Source of the DNA: Clostridiales bacterium
GTDB taxonomy: Bacteria; Bacillota; Clostridia; Peptostreptococcales; Anaerovoracaceae
NCBI GenBank assembly: GCA_022763735.1
Contig: JALEQY010000025.1
Coordinates: 1 to 55,130, forward strand
Direction: 5' to 3'
DNA length: 55,130 nucleotides
Below the pieces are notes generated by a model. The model was not told the origin of the DNA. It searched no databases and was given only the letters and a program-made list of their open reading frames with translations. The position numbers were made by a program, and so were the translations under genes. Shown one piece after another: positions 16,304-25,863 of this stretch; position 1 is the stretch's first letter; every line of letters starts with the position of its first letter.

Positions 16304-18376
16304 GTGGTTAAAATCAGACGAAAAACATTATCTTTTGTTATTGTGCTGGCAATGATGCTGACGACAGTGTTCGCAGGAACTGCCGGGGCTTCATACGCAG
16401 CGGAAAACGGGACTGAAGGCGGACTTCTCTGGTACTTCAAAGACAGTACAGGAACAGCAATGACAGGTGTGTCAGCCCCTGCAGCGGATGGAAACTTCGT
16501 TTTTATGGCATCCGGGAATACCTTATATAAATTTGATGCAGCAACTGGTGAAGTGCTGGCGAAAGCGGAACTGTCAGGAAGCGTCGGATACAATAAAATT
16601 GCTCCGACTGTTGCTGATGGGAAAGTATTTGTACCGCTGGGAGCATCGAAACTTGATATTATCGATGAGGAGACAATGGTTTCTCTTGAAAACGTGCAGT
16701 ATGCCGACGCGAAGCTGCAGTCCGGTCATCAGAGTCTTACGCCTGCTGTTTACAGTAAAGAGGACAATGCCGTATATCTGGGGTCATGGCGACCACTGAG
16801 GGCAGATGCTGATTTTCCGGGAGGAACTTATGCCAAGGTTTCACTTGATGACTACACAGTGACGAAAATCACAGATTCGGTTAATCTCGACCTTGATGGT
16901 GATGGTAAAAATGAAAAAACAGGCGGATTCTACTGGGCAGGTGCGTGTGCATATGGTGATTATGTGGTATTCGGTTCTGTTTCAAACGGCACAAACGATG
17001 CCAATACACCATCAGATGGCAATGCAGTACTTTATGCTTATGATAAAATAACCGGTGAAGTGATAACTGAAGTGCTTGAGGATTCAGGCAGTATATGTTC
17101 AACTGTGGTATATAATGGTGGAAAATACTATTTCACCGGCAAAGCAGGAAATCTGTATGAAGCTACAATAGCAGATGGAAAAATTCAGGCTGAAGTGAAA
17201 GCGAAACTTGCAGGTCCGTCAACGTGCACCCCTGAAATTGCTGACGGCAAAGCTTATGTCGGATCATACATATCCAGAACAGAAGGCTGCGTTCAGGCAG
17301 TGAATCTTGACAGCGGAGAAATTACTGAGACATATGAAACTCCTGCAGATGCCAAATACATTATGCTGTCAGGAGATAATATCTACTGTACATATAATGG
17401 TTATCCTGGCGGCATATATGATGTGAAGGCAGGAATAAATTATTTCACGCCGGCGAGCGGCATGCAGAACTATTGTATTTCAGGGATATCTGCAGGAAAT
17501 GACGGTGTGATGTACTACACCAATGACAGCAATCATCTGATGGCTGTCGGAAATTCAGAGAATTTGATTAACGTTCAGTGGGAGTCTGCTGACGGCAGCG
17601 GCAATATTGCGCCCATAAAGTATACCGGATCGGAACAGACGCCTAAATTTACAGTGACATACAAGGGAAAAGTTCTGGGCAATACTGAATACAGAGAGGA
17701 ATTTGCAGACAACAAGTATCCGGGCACGGCAGCACTGACTGTAAGAAGTGAAAGCTATCCCGGAATTGTAATCAAAGAGTTTACAATAAATGAACCTGTT
17801 GTCACTGCTCAGAAAACCGTCACAGCTGAGCTAACACCGGAAAGCGGTTATGATGATGTGACTGTGAAATGGAGTACACAGAAAGTGGAAGGGACAACTG
17901 TCAGGTATAAAGTTGAATACCAGAAGTACGGAGGATCTTGGAATATTGCAGCAAGCAGTGCAAACGGTTCTTCTACGAAAAAAATGAATCTTTCGGATGG
18001 AGTCAGGTATCGCTTTAAAGTCACACCATTCGTAAAGGTAAATGGCAATACGTATTCAGGCGATTCAAAAACGACAGGATATGTATACACTTTAAAAGCT
18101 GTGAAGAAACCTTCGGTGAAAAAATACTCGTCTTCTTATGTAAAAGTAAGCTGGAACAAAGTGAACGGAGTATCAGGGTACAAAGTATACAGATCAAAAT
18201 ATTCAACAAAGAATTTCAAGCTTGTGAAGACAGTGTCATCGTCATATGCTTATGCAAAAATAAAGACCTCGAAAAATGCGAAGTATTATTATAAAGTAAG
18301 ACCGTATAAGAAAATCGGCACAAAATATGTTTACGGTCCATTGTCGTCAGCAAGCAGTTCATTCACATTAAAATAA
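16304..18376 (+). CDS. Secreted PQQ-like beta-propeller protein with Fn3 domains
   Basis: A roughly 690-residue exported protein. A basic start, a hydrophobic core and an Ala-rich cleavage region (ASYAAEN, about residues 25-31) form a signal peptide. Residues about 40-430 hold repeated blades of the type YKFDAATGEVLA, YAYDKITGEVI and AVNLDSGEI, as in PQQ/BamB-like propellers, with an EF-hand-like DLDGDGKNEKTGG near 198. About 505-690 hold two fibronectin type III-like domains. No wall-sorting signal is seen. The start is unsure: GTG 16304 lies inside the AAAGGGAG ribosome site, and the best-spaced codon is ATC 16313. Between the ECF genes and a sortase-anchored DUF4430-like gene, it may be an extracellular part of the corrinoid capture system (inference). 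Confidence 0.75.
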   Translation: MVKIRRKTLSFVIVLAMMLTTVFAGTAGASYAAENGTEGGLLWYFKDSTGTAMTGVSAPAADGNFVFMASGNTLYKFDAATGEVLAKAELSGSVGYNKIAPTVADGKVFVPLGASKLDIIDEETMVSLENVQYADAKLQSGHQSLTPAVYSKEDNAVYLGSWRPLRADADFPGGTYAKVSLDDYTVTKITDSVNLDLDGDGKNEKTGGFYWAGACAYGDYVVFGSVSNGTNDANTPSDGNAVLYAYDKITGEVITEVLEDSGSICSTVVYNGGKYYFTGKAGNLYEATIADGKIQAEVKAKLAGPSTCTPEIADGKAYVGSYISRTEGCVQAVNLDSGEITETYETPADAKYIMLSGDNIYCTYNGYPGGIYDVKAGINYFTPASGMQNYCISGISAGNDGVMYYTNDSNHLMAVGNSENLINVQWESADGSGNIAPIKYTGSEQTPKFTVTYKGKVLGNTEYREEFADNKYPGTAALTVRSESYPGIVIKEFTINEPVVTAQKTVTAELTPESGYDDVTVKWSTQKVEGTTVRYKVEYQKYGGSWNIAASSANGSSTKKMNLSDGVRYRFKVTPFVKVNGNTYSGDSKTTGYVYTLKAVKKPSVKKYSSSYVKVSWNKVNGVSGYKVYRSKYSTKNFKLVKTVSSSYAYAKIKTSKNAKYYYKVRPYKKIGTKYVYGPLSSASSSFTLK

Positions 18377-18390
18377 TAAAGGAGAAAAGT

Positions 18391-19419
18391 ATGAGAAAGA
18401 GAATATCAAGGAAATTTGCAGCAGTTCTGGCCTTATCAATGATATTATCATGCATGATGGTGCCTTCAGCTGTTTTTGGAGGAGAAGCCGTTTCTGCTGA
18501 TATTACTGTCATTGCAAACGGAATTCCGGATAAGGATGATCCGTATGTGATAAGGAATATCAGAGTGTATTCCGATTCTGCTGAAAAGGAAGGTTATACG
18601 GATGAAGGTGGCAATAGCATAGAAACTGTTAAAGACAAGGTTACCTGTATGGATGCACTGGTTGCCCTCCATGAAAAAGTCTATGGAAATGAATTCAAAG
18701 CATCACCGGAAAAATATCTCGGTTTTGAAGAGAGCTCTTATGGCGGTTTAATGGTTGTCAGGATGTTCGGCATTGAGAATCCGGCAATGATGTCATATGT
18801 CAATAATGCCGATTCCGGAGTAAGCATTGACAGTACTGTTCTTGGGGAAGGCGACTTATTCAGACCGTTTATTCTGAAAGATAATGCTGCGTGGTCAGAT
18901 AAGTATCTTTTCTTTGATGAACTTGATTATTCAGCTGAAGAAGGTGAAATGATCAGTATAAATCTTTTTGAGGCTGGATATGATTCAAACTATCAGTCAG
19001 TTGCTTTTCCTCATAAGGGAAGAACGGTGGTTCTGAAATCAGAAGATGGCGAAACTGTAAAATCTGATGAACCTACTGATGAAAATGGCAAGGTGGTATT
19101 CGATAATCTGAAGGCAGGAAAATACGTTGTGTCGGTGGAAGCCTTTTCAGACACTGACTATTTTGCAATGCCGTGGGCAGAAGTTTCTGTTTCTGAAAAA
19201 ACTTCAGATAATCCTTCTGCAATAGAGGATATAGATGAAGATAATGATGGCGGAGAAAAAGCATCCAAGCCGGAAAATAATCAGGAATCAGATGCTGAGA
19301 CCAGAGGAAATGAAGCTTCGCCTGCAACAGGAGACAGTTTCAGTCCGGTTTTGGCCGGGATTATCGCAGTATTAGCTCTTGCAGCAGCTGCAGCAGTTAC
19401 ATTGAGAAAGAGAATATAA
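18391..19419 (+). CDS. Sortase-anchored DUF4430-like surface protein
   Basis: A 342-residue surface protein. The signal peptide covers about residues 1-31. Residues about 35-160 resemble a DUF4430/transcobalamin C-terminal-like domain (TCMDALVALHEKVYG, MMSYVNN, LGEGDLF). Around 205-250 is a small beta domain of Cna-B/carboxypeptidase-regulatory type (DENGKVVFDNLKAGKYVV). An acidic linker precedes SPATGD, then a hydrophobic helix and RKRI: a wall-sorting signal of the (S/P)PxTG type known from Clostridioides difficile sortase. ATG 18391 has GGAG six bases upstream, 14 bases after the propeller gene. It is the last gene before a terminator. It likely binds corrinoid at the wall and hands it to the lipoprotein and ECF transporter (inference). 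Confidence 0.75.
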   Translation: MRKRISRKFAAVLALSMILSCMMVPSAVFGGEAVSADITVIANGIPDKDDPYVIRNIRVYSDSAEKEGYTDEGGNSIETVKDKVTCMDALVALHEKVYGNEFKASPEKYLGFEESSYGGLMVVRMFGIENPAMMSYVNNADSGVSIDSTVLGEGDLFRPFILKDNAAWSDKYLFFDELDYSAEEGEMISINLFEAGYDSNYQSVAFPHKGRTVVLKSEDGETVKSDEPTDENGKVVFDNLKAGKYVVSVEAFSDTDYFAMPWAEVSVSEKTSDNPSAIEDIDEDNDGGEKASKPENNQESDAETRGNEASPATGDSFSPVLAGIIAVLALAAAAAVTLRKRI

Positions 19420-19467
19420 TGTATATGAGGACCTCGGAATTTATCTGATACGGTCAGTTCGAGAAAA

Positions 19468-19506
19468 GCAGTTCAGAATTAAGCATTTAAAACTGAACTG
19501 CTTTTA
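19468..19506 (+). terminator. Terminator of the B12 operon
   Basis: GCAGTTCAG (19468-19476) and CTGAACTGC (19493-19501) pair perfectly and TTTT follows. It closes the operon that starts at the third riboswitch. Confidence 0.8.
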
Positions 19507-19523
19507 TAATAGAAGAAAATAAG

Positions 19524-19551
19524 TTGACAAAAAGTAAAAATATGGTAAAAT
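19524..19551 (+). promoter_or_regulatory. Promoter of the VaFE surface-protein gene
   Basis: TTGACA at 19524-19529, 16 bases, TAAAAT at 19546-19551. The roughly 100-base leader after it shows no riboswitch motif, so the surface protein is controlled separately from the B12 operon. Confidence 0.7.
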
Positions 19552-19649
19552 TAGAAAATAAAGGTGGGGTATATAAATAAGGCATCCGGTGTCAGAGAGA
19601 TCCGGCTTTGCATTAGCAGTGTCAGATGATCGGACAGAAGGAGGCAATT

Positions 19650-22235
19650 ATGTTTAGAGAGAAAAAATCCTTTTATACAAAAGGTGTATTGCTCATGCTG
19701 CTTGTAGTGCTGATGGCTTCTCTGCTGTCAGCCGGGGCAGTGTGTGCGGAGGAGATTCCGGGTGGTGCTGACAGGATAACCATTGAAGGGGCAGATGAAA
19801 AATCAGAACAGGCACTGGAAGATATAAACAGTAACAAAGAAGTGATACTGTTTGCTGATGATGCAGGTACACTGCAGAGCAATGGAACTGCTCAGACAGA
19901 TAAAGTGGTACTGTCCTACAGCAGAATAATACGATATGAAGATTTCTACACCAGAAATTTTCGTGTAACATATGACGGTAAAACAAAAGTTGCGTATTGT
20001 GTTCAGCCAAAGGAAATGCCGCCGGCAGAAGGCACCTGGACAGCCAAGGAGTATAACAGCAGTCTTATGGCGAAAGCACTGTACTATTCGTACGGATATC
20101 CGGGATATGATAAGAAACTGAGGCCTTATCTGTCAAAGAAAGATCTTGATGATGATTATGAGGATGATGATGGTGCTTATGCGCTGTCGCATATGATATT
20201 AAGCTATTTTTACGATAAGCAGAGCATTTCCTCAGATGCTTTTCTGGGTGTAAGCAGCCAGACAAAGAAGGTTGTAATGGCAGCCGCAGAGCTGATCGAA
20301 AACAGCTGGCCTGATGTTCCGGATAATTCGGCATTATCACTCAATATGACAAAAGCGAAAGCTGTCTGGGATAAAGCTTCAGGAAAGCAGAAGACGCCTG
20401 TGTTCAAGCTTAACGGCCATGAGGATAACAGGATTACAGTTACAGTGCCGGATAATGTTACTATGGTCAGAAAGAGCGACGGGCAGGAGAAAAGTTTTTC
20501 GGAAGGGAAAAAAGTTAAGGTGTTTGGGGGAGATTCCTTTTATTTCACAGCACCGGATTCCGTAAGCGGCATCTATAAATCTCCTGAGATGTCTGGCGTG
20601 ATTGCAGATTTTCAGCCATATCTTATAAGCATTACCGGCAAACAGAATATAATTTTCTGTGGAAAAGGAGATGCGGATTCAGTATCATTTTCTATTGAAT
20701 GGGTCAATTTCGGCAAACTGAATCTTGTTAAACTTTCTGAACTTCCGGATATTACAGAAGGCAACAGTAATTATTCTCTTGAAGGGGCCGAGTATGAAAT
20801 ATATGACAGCAAGGGAAAAATATATGATAAGTTAGTTACGGACAAGAAAGGGGAGGCATCTGCGAAACTTCCATATGGATCATATTATATAAAAGAATCA
20901 GGAGCACCTGAGGGATATGCTGCAGACATATCAAAACATGATGTGAATATCAAGTCAGCCCGTACAGATGTGATAGTCAGAGAGAAACCGATGATTGGCA
21001 TTCCGGATATCATTGTGCATAAAAAAGATAAAGAACTGTCAGAAAATGAGAATGAAAAAAAGAATGAAAATGTTTCGTTATATGCGGCAACTCTTGAAAA
21101 TGCACATTATACAATAAAATATTATGATGGCTATTATAATGAGGATACGGATTTTTCAGAACTGAAGCCAGTCAGATCCTGGGTTGTCAGAACTGATAAG
21201 GCCGGCAAGGCTTCGTTGAATAAAGAGAGCCTTGTTTCAGGTGACAAACTGTATGTTAATACCGAAGGAACCGCAGTGCTTCCGCTGGGAACCATAACAA
21301 TACAGGAGACAGAAGCTCCTGCAGGGTATGTAATTGACAGCAGAGTATATGTGAGGCAGATAAAAGGAGACGGAAGAACTCAGATAGTAAATGCTTTCGA
21401 AATGCTTACACATGAGGAACAGATAATAAGAGGTGATCTGAAGTTTTTAAAAAAGGCAGAAGGTGAAGACGGATTTCTTGAAGGGATACCCTTCAGGATA
21501 ACATCAAAATCCACTGGTGAGAGTGCAGTACTTTATACAGATAGAAACGGAATGGCCAGTACAGAAAAGAGCAGTATCAGTATAGGTGCCTGCAGAACCG
21601 TATCGGATTCTGCAGGAGCGCTGCCTTATGATACATATATCATTGATGAAGAAAGATGTGAAAAAAATATCGGGTTGCAGCTGGTGAAAGGTATTGAAGT
21701 TATCGTGGATAAAAACAACAGTGTGGTGGATCTGGGAATAATTACAGATAAAAGGATAAATCTGCATACTTCAGCCTGCGAAAAAAACACCGGAAATAAA
21801 AAAATTCCGGCAGGCAGCAGCGTGACTATACGTGATACTGTGAGATACGACGGACTTGAGATAGGAAAAGAATACGTGCTTAAAGGAAAACTCATGGATA
21901 GAAGCTCCGGTAAAATTCTCATGATGAACGGCCATGATGTGACCGGTACAGCCACATTCACTGCAGCGGCATCGTCCGGAGAAGAATGTGTGGAGTTCAA
22001 ACTGGACAGCAGTAATCTTAAAGGAAAGGAGCTTGTCGTATTTGAATACCTTTATGAATCTGGGGAACTGATTGCTATGCATAATGATCTTGACAGCAGA
22101 GATCAGACTGTTGAAGTGGAATCAGACCGGATCCTGCTTCCAGAAACCGGAGATGAATTTCCGATTATTCTCCTTGCAGGTATAATATTAACAGCAGTAT
22201 CCGGGGCAATGTGCGCTTTGAGAAGGACGAGATAA
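19650..22235 (+). CDS. LPETG-anchored VaFE-repeat surface protein
   Basis: An 861-residue wall-anchored protein. A signal peptide (about 1-35) is followed by a domain with AYCVQPKE near residue 118 and YALSHMILSYFY near 180, laid out like the thioester adhesin domains of Gram-positives, except that the position where the bond-forming Gln is usually found appears as His. Several SpaA/Cna-B-like beta domains follow (GSYYIKESGAPEGYA; ITIQETEAPAGYVI), then one VaFE repeat near 715-835 with VVFEYLYE and NDLDSRDQTV, the type that forms Thr-Gln ester bonds. It ends in LPETGDE, a hydrophobic helix and RRTR. ATG 19650 follows AAGGAGG by 5 bases; ATG 19626 is less likely. Probably an adhesin or pilin-like stalk. 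No sortase gene lies in this window. Confidence 0.82.
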   Translation: MFREKKSFYTKGVLLMLLVVLMASLLSAGAVCAEEIPGGADRITIEGADEKSEQALEDINSNKEVILFADDAGTLQSNGTAQTDKVVLSYSRIIRYEDFYTRNFRVTYDGKTKVAYCVQPKEMPPAEGTWTAKEYNSSLMAKALYYSYGYPGYDKKLRPYLSKKDLDDDYEDDDGAYALSHMILSYFYDKQSISSDAFLGVSSQTKKVVMAAAELIENSWPDVPDNSALSLNMTKAKAVWDKASGKQKTPVFKLNGHEDNRITVTVPDNVTMVRKSDGQEKSFSEGKKVKVFGGDSFYFTAPDSVSGIYKSPEMSGVIADFQPYLISITGKQNIIFCGKGDADSVSFSIEWVNFGKLNLVKLSELPDITEGNSNYSLEGAEYEIYDSKGKIYDKLVTDKKGEASAKLPYGSYYIKESGAPEGYAADISKHDVNIKSARTDVIVREKPMIGIPDIIVHKKDKELSENENEKKNENVSLYAATLENAHYTIKYYDGYYNEDTDFSELKPVRSWVVRTDKAGKASLNKESLVSGDKLYVNTEGTAVLPLGTITIQETEAPAGYVIDSRVYVRQIKGDGRTQIVNAFEMLTHEEQIIRGDLKFLKKAEGEDGFLEGIPFRITSKSTGESAVLYTDRNGMASTEKSSISIGACRTVSDSAGALPYDTYIIDEERCEKNIGLQLVKGIEVIVDKNNSVVDLGIITDKRINLHTSACEKNTGNKKIPAGSSVTIRDTVRYDGLEIGKEYVLKGKLMDRSSGKILMMNGHDVTGTATFTAAASSGEECVEFKLDSSNLKGKELVVFEYLYESGELIAMHNDLDSRDQTVEVESDRILLPETGDEFPIILLAGIILTAVSGAMCALRRTR

Positions 22236-22275
22236 GCCTGATATAAAAGGTGCAAATATTCAGACTTGAAACTTA

Positions 22276-22304
22276 TTGCTATGAAGCCTTTTGAATGGTA
22301 TAAT
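22276..22304 (+). promoter_or_regulatory. Promoter of the EF-G-like gene
   Basis: TTGCTA at 22276-22281, 17 bases, TATAAT at 22299-22304, followed by AGGAGG at about 22331 and the start codon at 22344. Confidence 0.7.
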
Positions 22305-22343
22305 GACAATAAAGTTACAAAAAATAATAGGAGGTCTCAATAG

Positions 22344-24290
22344 ATGAAGGGCTATAAGAGCGAAAACATAAGAAACATTGCACTTGTAGGGCATGGAGGA
22401 TGCGGTAAGACAACTTTTCTTGAAGCTGCTCTGCTGGCAACAGGCGTTATCAACAGACTTGGTAAAGTTGAAGATGGAAATACAGTTTCCGACTATGATA
22501 AAATGGAAATTGAAAAGGGATATTCCATCAGTACTTCACTGGTGCCGGTTGAATACAATAATGTTAAAATCAACTTTGTTGATACACCGGGATTCTTTGA
22601 TTTCGTAGGAGAAGTTAATTCAGCGCTTAGAGCAGTTGAAGCAGCAGCTATAATTGTTGATGCTTCTTCAGGTATCCAGGTGGGTACCGAGAAGGCATGG
22701 AATTCCTGCAAGCAGTTTGGAATCCCTAAGTTTTTCCTTATCAACAAGACAGATAAAGAAAATGTTGATGTTGATGCAACTATAGAAGAACTTAAAGATA
22801 AATTCGGAACATCAGTAGTAACACTGGATGATAAAGACGCTCTTACAGAAGCTATCGCAGAGACTGATGAGGAACTCATGGAAAAATTCTTTGCCGGTGA
22901 AGAATTTACTGATGAAGAATTTAACAAAGGTCTTTCACACGGTATCGGAGCAGGAGAAATAGTACCTGTACTGGCTTGCTCGGCAGTTACAGGAGAAGGT
23001 GTCAAAGAGGCTCTTGAGCAGTTCATAGCGCTTGTTCCTAAGGCAGCGGATCATGAAGCTTATCCTGCTAAAAATGATATTGATGAAGATATCGAGGTTG
23101 CAGTTGATCCTGCAGGAAAGCCTGCAGCCTTTGTTTTCAAGACAATTGCAGATCCGTTCCTCGGTAAGATATCCTTGGCAAAGGTTATATCAGGCACATT
23201 GAAATCAGGTCAGGAAATTTACAATGCCAGAGCAGAAAAGTCAGAAAAACTCGGATCAATGTTCTTCATGAGAGGCAAGACGCAGGAAGAAGCTCCTGTA
23301 GTTGAAGCAGGAGATATTGTAGCAATTGCTAAACTGCAGTTCACAAAAACAGGAGATACACTTTGTGAGAAAGCCAATATAATCAAATTCGAGCCTGTAC
23401 AGTTCCCGTCACCTTCGCTTTACATAGCAGTAGAGCCTGCAAAGAAGGGTGATGATGAAAAGGTAGGAACAGGTCTCCATAAACTGATGGAAGAAGATCC
23501 GTCCTTTGTTCTCGAAAGAAATGTAGAAACACATCAGACTCTTCTCGGAGGGCAGGGCGAGATTCAGCTTAATATAATAACTGCTAAATTAAAGGATAAA
23601 TTCGGTGTGGATGTTGTATCGGTTCCTCAGAAGATTGCTTACAGAGAAACTATCAAGGGCACATCTGATGTTCAGGGTAAACACAAGAAACAGTCAGGCG
23701 GTGCAGGGCAGTACGGAGATGTTCATATCAGATTCTCACCGGCTCAGGAAGAGTTTGAATTCTCAGAAGAACTGTTTGGAGGAGCTATTCCTAAGAACTA
23801 TGTACCTGCTGTTGAAAAGGGACTCAGAGAATCAATGGAAAGGGGTCCTCTCGCAGGGTGCAAGGTAGTAAATATCAAAGCTGTGCTCTATGATGGATCA
23901 TATCATGATGTTGACTCAAATGAAATGGCATTCAAAATTGCTGCATCACTGGCATTCAAGAAGGGTATCGCAGAAGCCAAGCCTTGTCTTCTCGAACCTG
24001 TGATGAAACTTGAAATCGTTGTTCCTGACGATTACATGGGCGATGTTATGGGAGATATGAACAAGAGAAGAGGCAAGATCCTCGGTATGGAACCTGTGTC
24101 AGGCGGCGGACAGAAGCTGATGGCAGAAGCACCGCAGGCTGAACTGTTTGACTATGCTATCGTGCTGAGATCAATGACTCAGGCAAGAGGAAGCTTTACG
24201 ATGGCATTCGAGAGATATGAAGAAGTTCCTGCACAGATTGCACAGAAGATCATTGCAGATCATCAGGCAGAGCAGGAAGCCAATAAATAA
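22344..24290 (+). CDS. Elongation factor G-like GTPase (EF-G paralogue)
   Basis: A 648-residue translational GTPase of the EF-G paralogue group found in many Firmicutes. G1 is GHGGCGKTT (residues 16-24) instead of the AHIDAGKTT of canonical EF-G, G3 is DTPGFFDF, and G4 is NKTD. Domain II, domain III (GGQGEIQL), domain IV and a C-terminal domain V (GDVMGDMNKRRGKILG) are all present, so it is complete although shorter than the 690-700 residues of canonical FusA. The role of this group is not settled: it binds ribosomes but may not be the main translocase. It has its own promoter and terminator, so it stands alone. Confidence 0.9.
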   Translation: MKGYKSENIRNIALVGHGGCGKTTFLEAALLATGVINRLGKVEDGNTVSDYDKMEIEKGYSISTSLVPVEYNNVKINFVDTPGFFDFVGEVNSALRAVEAAAIIVDASSGIQVGTEKAWNSCKQFGIPKFFLINKTDKENVDVDATIEELKDKFGTSVVTLDDKDALTEAIAETDEELMEKFFAGEEFTDEEFNKGLSHGIGAGEIVPVLACSAVTGEGVKEALEQFIALVPKAADHEAYPAKNDIDEDIEVAVDPAGKPAAFVFKTIADPFLGKISLAKVISGTLKSGQEIYNARAEKSEKLGSMFFMRGKTQEEAPVVEAGDIVAIAKLQFTKTGDTLCEKANIIKFEPVQFPSPSLYIAVEPAKKGDDEKVGTGLHKLMEEDPSFVLERNVETHQTLLGGQGEIQLNIITAKLKDKFGVDVVSVPQKIAYRETIKGTSDVQGKHKKQSGGAGQYGDVHIRFSPAQEEFEFSEELFGGAIPKNYVPAVEKGLRESMERGPLAGCKVVNIKAVLYDGSYHDVDSNEMAFKIAASLAFKKGIAEAKPCLLEPVMKLEIVVPDDYMGDVMGDMNKRRGKILGMEPVSGGGQKLMAEAPQAELFDYAIVLRSMTQARGSFTMAFERYEEVPAQIAQKIIADHQAEQEANK

Positions 24291-24305
24291 AACGGAACTC
24301 AATAT

Positions 24306-24340
24306 GGTGGATCGGTTCAGCAGCCGGTCCATCTTTTTTT
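24306..24340 (+). terminator. Terminator between the EF-G-like gene and radA
   Basis: TGGATCGG and CCGGTCCA pair (one G-U) around TTCAGCAG and are followed by ATC and seven T residues. The radA ribosome site (GAAAGGAATT) starts directly after it, so any radA promoter would have to lie inside or before the hairpin. Confidence 0.8.
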
Positions 24341-24352
24341 GAAAGGAATTGT

Positions 24353-25783
24353 ATGGCGAAGAAGAACAGCACGGTGTTCGTATGTCAGGAGTGTGGATAT
24401 GAAAGTCCTAAATGGATGGGACAATGTATCTGTGGTGCATGGAACACGATGGTTGAAGAAAAGGTAATAAACACAGGAAAGGATGATAAAAGAAGACGTA
24501 CATCAGTCGGAGCAGATGGAAATGACATGCGCATATCATCAAAACCTGCAAGAATTTCAGAAATACTGTCCGGCGAAGAAAAGCGTATCGACACAGGTAT
24601 AGGAGAACTGAACCGGGTTCTGGGAGGAGGGCTGGTATCCGGGTCTCTGGTTCTGATTTCCGGTGAGCCGGGAATAGGCAAATCGACAATTATAATTCAG
24701 GCTGCATCCAATATTGCAGCTTCTGGTGGACCTGTATTATATGTATCTGGTGAAGAGTCAGAAGAGCAGATTAAAATGCGTGCTGACAGAGTATGCAGGA
24801 GTTTGCCGGAAAATCTTTTTCTGTTGTCAGAAACAAATATGGAGAATATAAATGAAGTATGCAGACAGCTTAAACCAGCTTTTCTGATAATAGATTCGAT
24901 CCAGACGATGTACAGCAGCGACCTTGATTCAGCTCCGGGCAGTGTATCACAGGTAAGGGCTTGTGGAAATGAGCTGATGCGTATAGGTAAGGTATGGAAT
25001 ATTCCGGTTTTCATAGTTGCTCATGTTACTAAGAGCGGAGAGCTTGCCGGCCCGAGAATACTTGAACATATGGTAGACTGTGTGCTGAGCTTTACGGGTG
25101 ACAGGAGCCATGAAATCAGGATTCTGAGGGCACAGAAAAACAGATTCGGAACAACAAGTGAAATCGGAGCTTTCGAAATGGCGGAAGAGGGGCTTATGGA
25201 AATTGAAAATCTGTCAGGAACCCTTCTTGAAGAGATGGATACAGAAAGCGAAGGAGCTGTGGCGACAGCTGTATATGAAGGAACAAGGCCGCTGGTGCTT
25301 GAGGTCCAGGCACTGACGTCACCGTCAAATATAGGTTTCGCCAGACGTACATCAATTGGCGTGGAAAATTCACGGCTTAATATGATTCTGGCAGTTCTTG
25401 AGAAAAAAATGGGGCTGTCGCTGCTTAATCAGGACGTATACGTCAATATCGTAGGAGGTATCAGACCAGAAGGGACATATACTGACCTTGCGGTTGCACT
25501 TGCTGTGTATTCATCATATTCAGGGAAAACTCTCATAAGCAATACACTGGCATTAGGTGAGATAGGACTTACTGGAGATTTGCGTGCTGTTCAGAACAGC
25601 GAGAAAATAATACGTGAGGCGGCGCATCTGGGGTTTGAGAATGTGATTCTGCCGGTCAGGAATGCAGAAAGACTTCGGAAAGTAATGAAGTCAATAAATG
25701 AAGAGCGATGTGATAATGGACAGCCGGTACTGAAACTTATTGCAATGAAGAATGTTTCAGAAATAGTGAGATTGATTAAATGA
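24353..25783 (+). CDS. radA: DNA repair protein RadA
   Basis: A 476-residue RadA (Sms), a DnaB-like helicase that helps branch migration of recombination intermediates. It has an N-terminal C4 zinc finger (CQECG at residue 10, later CICG), a RecA-type ATPase with Walker A GEPGIGKST near residue 105, the RadA signature KNRFG near residue 262, and a C-terminal Lon-protease-like domain lacking protease function (QDVYVNIVGG near 362). Length is normal (about 455-480). ATG 24353 follows GAAAGGAATTGT. Transcribed alone. Confidence 0.96.
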   Translation: MAKKNSTVFVCQECGYESPKWMGQCICGAWNTMVEEKVINTGKDDKRRRTSVGADGNDMRISSKPARISEILSGEEKRIDTGIGELNRVLGGGLVSGSLVLISGEPGIGKSTIIIQAASNIAASGGPVLYVSGEESEEQIKMRADRVCRSLPENLFLLSETNMENINEVCRQLKPAFLIIDSIQTMYSSDLDSAPGSVSQVRACGNELMRIGKVWNIPVFIVAHVTKSGELAGPRILEHMVDCVLSFTGDRSHEIRILRAQKNRFGTTSEIGAFEMAEEGLMEIENLSGTLLEEMDTESEGAVATAVYEGTRPLVLEVQALTSPSNIGFARRTSIGVENSRLNMILAVLEKKMGLSLLNQDVYVNIVGGIRPEGTYTDLAVALAVYSSYSGKTLISNTLALGEIGLTGDLRAVQNSEKIIREAAHLGFENVILPVRNAERLRKVMKSINEERCDNGQPVLKLIAMKNVSEIVRLIK

Positions 25784-25833
25784 AAAAGGAGCATTGTACT
25801 CAGTGCTGATACTATAATCAGTACTCAATGCTC
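25783..25833 (-). terminator. Terminator of the 46-residue peptide gene
   Basis: On the minus strand GAGCATTG pairs with CAATGCTC, with a second stem inside, and CTTTTTC follows at the radA stop codon. The plus strand lacks a T-run, so it acts mainly for the minus-strand gene. Confidence 0.65.
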
Positions 25834-25863
25834 ACTTTGATCCGGTTATCTTATCATCATTTG

